33,896 nt of DNA from an uncultured Lysobacteraceae bacterium (GTDB lineage Bacteria; Pseudomonadota; Gammaproteobacteria; Xanthomonadales; Xanthomonadaceae), in the NCBI GenBank assembly GCA_946480825.1, contig CAMLLG010000043.1:1-33896 (forward strand), in the 5' to 3' direction. Each line of letters begins with the position of its first letter. The first letter of the stretch is position 1. The notes under the pieces are model-generated. The model was given only the letters and a program-made list of their open reading frames with translations, was not told the DNA's origin and did no database searches. Position numbers and translations under genes: made by a program. Of this stretch, positions 29,444 through 33,896 are shown piece by piece.

Positions 29444-29766
29444 TCGGGGATCACACTCGAATGTCGGGAAGCGCGGAGGAGAAAGTGATAACCGCTTGAT
29501 CCGCCGGGAAATCCGAGGGCGGGGGAGCGGGTCGGCGAAAGGACCGGAATTATAGCCGGAGGCTTCGCCGCAGCGCACCACTCGGGCCGTCGCGTGGCGC
29601 CGCGGACGGTATCGACCATGGTCTTAGCCATGCCGGTCCCCTGCGGCGAGTTCATGGCCCCACGGTCGCGTCCGACGCGACTTTCACCGTCGCCTTCTCG
29701 CCGCCGGCCACGGACTGCTAAGGTCCGGCGCGTCGAGCGGGCAAGCTCCGAGGGGGGGACAACGCG
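29444..29766. other. Divergent control region between sucA and the lipoprotein gene
   Basis: This 323-base gap holds the sucA leader of about 100 bases and its -10 box (29549-29554, minus strand), and on the plus strand the GAGGGGGGG ribosome site (29749-29757) of the lipoprotein gene. I see no convincing promoter for the latter. Between about 29580 and 29740 nothing recognisable was found, apart from a short open frame on the minus strand that I rejected. Confidence 0.6.
29549..29554 (-). promoter_or_regulatory. Consensus -10 box of the sucA operon
   Basis: TATAAT, read on the minus strand (GGCTATAATTCCGG), is a perfect -10 hexamer in GC-rich DNA. It would start transcription near 29542, about 100 bases before the GTG at 29443. 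No good -35 lies 16-18 bases upstream, so an activator may be needed. Confidence 0.55.
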
Positions 29767-31329
29767 ATGCGGGACACGGGACGGCGACACGGGAGACGCA
29801 GGGCGGCTCCGACGACGGCATGGATGACGGCGACCATCGTGCTGGCCCTGGCCGGTTGCGGACCTTCGGTGAACGGGGTCGATCGGGCGGACAAGACCCG
29901 GCTCGCGCTCGATCTCTACGGCTGTCCGGACCTCAGCGGCACCTATGCCTTCCCGCCGCCCGGCGCGAAAGGCGTGTCCTATCGCGGGTCGCTGCTGGAA
30001 GAGTTTCCGATCGAATGGGGCAATCGGGTGCCCGCCGCGCAGATCCGGGCGTTGAGCGTCCGCCGGACCGAACCCGGCCTCTACGAATTCCGCTTCATGG
30101 TCGACGATACCCGGGTCGCGCAGCATCTGGCCCTGATCCGGGAGTATTACAAGCCGCGCTATCGCGAGCTGTACCACCTGCTGCAGGCGCCGCAGCGCGA
30201 CGCCTTCATCGCCCGCGAAGGCGAGGCCGCCCATGCGAAGCGGGTGGCCGAACTCGGGCCGCCGGCCGAGATCGTCCGCACCCTGCGCGCCGGCACCGAC
30301 ATGGTCTGCCGCGACGGCTGGATGGAACTGCCGCGGGCCTACGCCAAGCCGATCCGGCTGACCCTCGGCGAAGATCGCTCGATCCTCGGCGAGTCGCGCG
30401 AAATCAGCACGGTCGGCATCACGGTCTGGTGCGGCGATGGCTGCAGGGACCTGCCGATTCCCACCGGCACCTACACCGGCACCCTGCGCTGGCCGCGCGA
30501 CGATGCACAGCGCCCGTGGCGGGCCCAGGACTTGGCCGCGCGCTCGCTGCTGCAGCGGCCGCTCGACGAGATCGAGGCCGAGGTCGCGCAGCAGGAAGCG
30601 CAGCAGGCGCAGGCGGATGCGCGGCGTTATCTGTCTGCCGACGAAATCCGCAGCCGCCTCGCGGGACTGGCCCCCGCGGGGACGGTGATCGACACCGTCG
30701 ACGTGCGCGGCGGCCGCGTGCACGTGCGCTATACCGCCCCCAAGGACGAGACGGACAGGCTGCTGGAGCGCATCGCCGACCTCGGCGGTATCGGCACGAC
30801 GAGCGGGCCGCAACAGATCCAGCGCATCGTCACCTCCGGGCGTTTCTACGAACGCAGCGTCGAATTCGTGTTGACCGATTCGCCGGTCGTGCGCCGCGAG
30901 GCGATGCCTGCCGTCGCCGCGGGACCGGACTCCACGCAGGACCCCGCGGCCGGCATGGCGGTGCTGTCGATGGCGCCGGCTTCCGCCCCCGATTCGCCTT
31001 CGACGGGTGCCGCTTCGAACACGCCCTCGAACACCTCTTCGCACGCCGCGACCGCCAGCGTTCCGCCTGCGGGCTATGCCGATCCGCGGGCCATCCAGCG
31101 CCGCGTCGCCAAACTGTTCCCGCCCGGCTGCCGGATCGTCGAGGTGCGCTACGGCGGCGAGCGCGTGACCCTGGTGGGGCAGGCCGATGCCCATCGCTGC
31201 GTCTCGGACGGGCTGCGCGCGCTGGATGCCGCACAGAGCCGTCCGGAGCTGTTGTCGATCGACCGCGAAAGCGCCGGCAGCCACCGTTTCCGGATCCTGA
31301 TCGCGGCGTCGGCCCTCACCGCGAAATAG
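29767..31329 (+). CDS. Putative lipoprotein of unknown function with a duplicated C-terminal domain
   Basis: I do not recognise the family. The 520-residue product starts at an ATG behind a strong GAGGGGGGG ribosome site and has a long, Arg-rich n-region, a hydrophobic core and lipobox LAGC (C31), so it is probably a membrane-anchored lipoprotein. Residues 40-260 form a unique region with C53, C181, C222 and C226. A Gln/Ala-rich helix (about 265-288) leads to a domain at 294-370. After a Pro/Ser/Thr/Ala-rich linker (about 385-435) a related domain follows at 443-513: IRSRLAGLAPAGTVID aligns with IQRRVAKLFPPGCRIVE, and both continue with VxxxGGRV/GGERV and end in a hydrophobic strand (VEFVLT, FRILI). 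The layout resembles PilN-like ferredoxin folds, but this is inference. It is divergent from sucA and convergent with the GNAT gene. Confidence 0.75.
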   Translation: MRDTGRRHGRRRAAPTTAWMTATIVLALAGCGPSVNGVDRADKTRLALDLYGCPDLSGTYAFPPPGAKGVSYRGSLLEEFPIEWGNRVPAAQIRALSVRRTEPGLYEFRFMVDDTRVAQHLALIREYYKPRYRELYHLLQAPQRDAFIAREGEAAHAKRVAELGPPAEIVRTLRAGTDMVCRDGWMELPRAYAKPIRLTLGEDRSILGESREISTVGITVWCGDGCRDLPIPTGTYTGTLRWPRDDAQRPWRAQDLAARSLLQRPLDEIEAEVAQQEAQQAQADARRYLSADEIRSRLAGLAPAGTVIDTVDVRGGRVHVRYTAPKDETDRLLERIADLGGIGTTSGPQQIQRIVTSGRFYERSVEFVLTDSPVVRREAMPAVAAGPDSTQDPAAGMAVLSMAPASAPDSPSTGAASNTPSNTSSHAATASVPPAGYADPRAIQRRVAKLFPPGCRIVEVRYGGERVTLVGQADAHRCVSDGLRALDAAQSRPELLSIDRESAGSHRFRILIAASALTAK

Positions 31330-31381
31330 CCGCGAGCTTTCGTTGTCGACGGCCGCAGCAGCCGATGCGTCGGACGCCCGG

Positions 31382-32290
31382 TCAGACGCCGAGGACGCGA
31401 TACTCGGTGACGATGCGCGAGCGTTCCCAGACCGGCAGGAAGGTTTCCGCCAGCTGTCGCGCGCGGCCGCCGGCATCCACCGCGCCTTCGCCGTCGAAGC
31501 GGTTGCCGAGCGTGCGGAAGTAATAGCCGCTGCCGTCGTTGACGATGAACGCGGAGGCGTACCCGCGGTCGGCCGGATCGTTCGCTTCCCGGAACGCGAA
31601 CACGCTGGGCAGGCGTTGGGCGAGCGCGATCAGCGGCGCGTGCGCGCGCTGCGGCGAGGCCGCATCCTGCAGCAGGATGCGCACGTCCACGCGCTGCCGG
31701 CGGGTGCCGAGCCTTCGCAGCGCTTCGAGGACTTCGGGGGCGTCGAACAGGCCGGGGTCCAGCGCGCGGCTGTAGATCGACAGTTCGCGGCGGGTGCCGG
31801 CGATCACCGCGCAGGCGATCGCCACGGCCGCGTCGCGGGTGTCGATCGCGGTCGGCCCGCCGAGTTGGCGGTGCATGGTCTGGTGTTCGATGCCGGCTTC
31901 CATGAAGCGATCGCCGACCGGCACGAAGCCGTGCTTGACGTAGAAACCGATCGCCGAGACCTGCGCGTGCAGATGCAGTTCCGGCCAGCGCCGTTTTTCG
32001 GCTTCGGCGACCAGCGCGAGCAGCAGGCCGTCGCCGACGCCGCGGCCGCGCCAGTCGGGCAGCACCGCCATCCGCCCGATCTTGTGTTCCGGCGTCAGCC
32101 GGCCGGTGCCGATGGGCGCGCCGGCGGCGTCGCGCGCGATCACGTGCACGCACAGCGGATCGAGTTCGTCCCATTCCAGCGCCAGCGGCACCTGCTGTTC
32201 CTGCACGAACACCGGCTCGCGCACCGCGCGCAGATCCTCGACGCCGGTGGCGTAATCGATCGCTTCGACGCGGAATCCCGGTTCAGGCAT
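31382..32290 (-). CDS. GNAT N-acetyltransferase fused to an uncharacterised C-terminal domain
   Basis: A 302-residue protein in two parts. Residues 1-145 are a GNAT fold: the acetyl-CoA loop is RGRGVGDGL (81-89), with the preceding strand IGRMAVLPDW and the later GFYVKHGFVPVGDRF, like ElaA/YjcF-type enzymes; the substrate is unknown. Residues 150-302 form a separate domain beginning IDTRDAAVAIACAVIAGTRR and containing ELSIYSRALDPGLFD and RVDVRILLQD, which reminds me of PLD-like folds, though no HKD motif is present. The start at 32290 overlaps the roxA stop by eight bases and has GGAGAGG just upstream inside roxA, so the two are translationally coupled. Role might be linked to ribosome or nucleotide functions of its operon partners; this is inference. 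Confidence 0.85.
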   Translation of the reverse strand: MPEPGFRVEAIDYATGVEDLRAVREPVFVQEQQVPLALEWDELDPLCVHVIARDAAGAPIGTGRLTPEHKIGRMAVLPDWRGRGVGDGLLLALVAEAEKRRWPELHLHAQVSAIGFYVKHGFVPVGDRFMEAGIEHQTMHRQLGGPTAIDTRDAAVAIACAVIAGTRRELSIYSRALDPGLFDAPEVLEALRRLGTRRQRVDVRILLQDAASPQRAHAPLIALAQRLPSVFAFREANDPADRGYASAFIVNDGSGYYFRTLGNRFDGEGAVDAGGRARQLAETFLPVWERSRIVTEYRVLGV

Positions 32291-33539
32291 CGTCCTCTCC
32301 ATCGTCATCGACGTCGTCCGCATCCAGCCGATAGTGTCCTTCCGCCAGCAGCTCCAGCACCAGGGCCTGGCCGTCCGTCGACAGCGCTGCGTAAAGGTCG
32401 CCATCCAGCGATTGCGCCGTGGCCAGCGCGCGCGCGTCGGCCAGCGGCAGCGCGTGGATCCGCCCGGCGACATACAGTTTGCCGATGGATTCGTGCTCGG
32501 TGCTGCGTCGCCAGGCCACGCGCGTCCACGGATGACGCGCGAGCACCGCGCCTTGCTGCAGGTCGAACTCGATCTCGATCCGCGACCTCGGCGGGTCCGG
32601 CATCAGGCTGTCGCCGACGCTGCGATACAGGGTCATGAATCGGCCGAACCAGTCGCCGAGGCGCTCGGGGTCGTTCATCCGCAAGGCGTCGAGGCCGGCG
32701 ACGGCGCGGCGCATGGCCTCGGGGTCGATCTCGTTGGGGTCTTCCGGCGGTGTGAGGTCGTCGTCGCGATAGCGCACGGCCTCGTCGGCCTCGGCCAGCA
32801 GGGTGTCGACGAAATCGCCCAGCAGCTCGGCGGCGCTCGGCGCGCGCATGCCCACCGAGAAGGTGAGGCAGGCATCTTCGGCCACGCCGTGATGCGGCAC
32901 GGTCGGCGGCAGATACAGCATGTCGCCGGGACCGAGCACCCAGTCGTGGGTCGGATGGAATTCGCGCAGCAGTTTCAGCGCGACGCCCTCGCGGAATTCG
33001 GCCGACGGCACGCCCTTGCCCATGGCTTCGCCGGCGTCGATCTGCCAGCGGCGATGGCCTTGTGCCTGCAGCAGAAACACGTCGTACTGATCGATGTGCG
33101 CGCCGACCGAACCGCCGGGCGCTGCGAACGAAATCATGATGTCGTCCACGCGCCATCGCGGCAGGAAATCGAAGCGATCGAGCAGCGCGCGCACGTCCGG
33201 ATCCCACTTGTCCACATCCTGGACCAGCAGCGTCCAGTCGTGGTGCGGCATGCCCGGAAATTCTTCTTCTGCGAACGGGCCGGTGCGCACGGTCCAACCG
33301 TCGTCGGCCTTGTCGTGGACGACGATCCGCGACAGCGCGCCTTCCTCGCAGGCCAGGCCAGCGAGGTCTTCCGGCGTCACCGGGGTTTCGAAATCCGGAA
33401 ACGCGTTGCGGATCAACAGCGGCCGTTTCTGCCAGTAATCGCGCAGGAAGTCGGCGGCGGGCATGCCCAGCGGGCCGTTGCCGGCGGCATCGATTTCGTA
33501 GGGCAGCGCGATCGCTTGGGCGGAGGTGCGTTTGGCCAT
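32283..33539 (-). CDS. roxA: Ribosomal protein uL16 arginine 3-hydroxylase (RoxA/YcfD)
   Basis: A JmjC-fold Fe(II)/2-oxoglutarate oxygenase that hydroxylates an arginine of ribosomal protein L16. The cupin_4/JmjC domain starts with FLRDYWQKRPLLIRNAFP (31-48), and the iron ligands are H148 and D150 in VGAHIDQYDVFLLQ and H216 in YLPPTVPHHGVA. LYLPP and QGHRRWQI are typical of YcfD. A dimerisation and winged-helix C-terminal part follows, and the protein ends in an acidic tail (DADDVDDDGEDD). At 418 residues it is longer than E. coli YcfD (373). One base separates its ATG from the purB stop, and its own stop overlaps the GNAT gene, so the three form a tight operon. Human-type MINA/NO66 relatives share the fold; bacterial context favours RoxA. 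Confidence 0.93.
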   Translation of the reverse strand: MAKRTSAQAIALPYEIDAAGNGPLGMPAADFLRDYWQKRPLLIRNAFPDFETPVTPEDLAGLACEEGALSRIVVHDKADDGWTVRTGPFAEEEFPGMPHHDWTLLVQDVDKWDPDVRALLDRFDFLPRWRVDDIMISFAAPGGSVGAHIDQYDVFLLQAQGHRRWQIDAGEAMGKGVPSAEFREGVALKLLREFHPTHDWVLGPGDMLYLPPTVPHHGVAEDACLTFSVGMRAPSAAELLGDFVDTLLAEADEAVRYRDDDLTPPEDPNEIDPEAMRRAVAGLDALRMNDPERLGDWFGRFMTLYRSVGDSLMPDPPRSRIEIEFDLQQGAVLARHPWTRVAWRRSTEHESIGKLYVAGRIHALPLADARALATAQSLDGDLYAALSTDGQALVLELLAEGHYRLDADDVDDDGEDDA

Positions 33540-33540
33540 G

Positions 33541-33896
33541 TCAGATCTCTCTGGCCAGACGTTCCGCCAGGCCGGTGTAATCGCCCGGCGTCATGTCGAG
33601 CAGGCGCTGTCTCGCGTCGGCAGGAAGATCGAGGCTTTCGATGAAGGCGCGCATCGAAACGCCGTCGATGCCGTGGCCGCGGGTGAGCGCTTTGAGTTGT
33701 TCGTACGGATTCGGCAGGCCATGGCGGCGCATCACCGTCTGCACGGCCTCGGCCAGGACTTCCCAGGCGGCGTCGAGATCGGCGGCCAGGCGTTCGGGAT
33801 TCGCGCTGAGCTTGTTCAGGCCGCGCAACAGCGCGTCGTAACCGATCAGCGCATGGCCGAAGGCGGTGCCCAGCGCGCGCAGCACGGTGGAGTCGG
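33541..33896 (-). CDS. purB: Adenylosuccinate lyase, C-terminal end (partial)
   Basis: The last 118 residues of PurB, cut by the window edge on its N-terminal side. PurB cleaves SAICAR and adenylosuccinate in purine synthesis. The visible part begins DSTVLRALGTAFGHALIGYD and continues LRGLNKLSANPERLAADLD, WEVLAEAVQTVMRRHGLPNPYE and QLKALTRGHGID, closely following the E. coli-type PurB C-terminus (DSTVLRN..., WEVLAEPIQTVMRR, YEKLKELTRG). This identifies the E. coli-like clade rather than the B. subtilis one. The active-site residues lie outside the window. The gene leads the purB-roxA-GNAT operon in this window, though genes further upstream cannot be seen. Confidence 0.94.
   Translation of the reverse strand, partial: DSTVLRALGTAFGHALIGYDALLRGLNKLSANPERLAADLDAAWEVLAEAVQTVMRRHGLPNPYEQLKALTRGHGIDGVSMRAFIESLDLPADARQRLLDMTPGDYTGLAERLAREI

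Noticed and set aside
26072..29488. Plus-strand open frame opposite sucA and sucB
   Set aside because: Spans two well-identified minus-strand genes and shows no recognisable domain.
29428..29658. Small minus-strand ORF in the sucA upstream region, starting MNSPQGTGMAKTMVDTV with an AGGGGA nearby
   Set aside because: It would run across the sucA promoter and overlap the sucA start in another frame; no family is recognised. A conservation test would decide.

Overview
The window is about 34 kb of GC-rich chromosomal DNA from a gammaproteobacterium, most likely of the Xanthomonadaceae/Lysobacteraceae (Lysobacter, Luteimonas or Stenotrophomonas-like). The pointers are the smc-zipA-ligA order, an unusually long LigA, mtnA beside gyrA, a GyrA with Gln at position 83, and several REP-type palindromes, some starting with GTAG. 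Genus is not resolved. Apart from one small repeat-flanked cassette it reads as a core-genome region, densely packed, with no tRNA, rRNA, transposase, phage gene or CRISPR array seen.

Layout. 1-4545 (+): end of smc, then zipA, ligA and epmA (chromosome condensation, division, DNA ligation, EF-P modification). 4671-5507 (+): secreted protein with three DUF3011 repeats, closed by a strong terminator. 5645-9801 (+): mtnA (methionine salvage) and gyrA, closed by a terminator. 10085-17547 (+): alpha-2-macroglobulin lipoprotein and pbpC, the envelope-protection pair. 17693-18169 (-): peroxiredoxin. 18319-19861 (+): Hsp20 and a CbpA-type DnaJ behind a heat-shock-type promoter. 19945-21431 (-): single-domain response regulator like PilH, and an AcuI/YhdH reductase. 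21516-21892: a GIY-YIG gene between perfect inverted 26-bp REPs. 22000-23687 (-): a ChaA-type cation/proton antiporter translationally coupled to a LOG-family protein. 23766-29443 (-): 2-oxoglutarate dehydrogenase operon sucA-sucB-lpd, with a paired REP element between sucB and lpd. 29767-31329 (+): unknown lipoprotein. 31382-33896 (-): end of purB, roxA (ribosomal oxygenase) and a two-domain GNAT protein, tightly coupled.

How the genes relate. Most groups are familiar housekeeping modules: TCA-cycle E1/E2/E3, chaperones under heat-shock control, the macroglobulin/PBP1C pair and the purB-roxA-GNAT operon. I found no obvious new defence or metabolic system. The most interesting points are an apparent tandem duplication of the helix-hairpin-helix domain in LigA, an internally duplicated domain in the unknown lipoprotein, the REP-bracketed GIY-YIG gene, the antiporter/LOG coupling, and at least four different palindromic repeat families in gene junctions. 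All domain calls come from reading motifs by eye; no database search was run.
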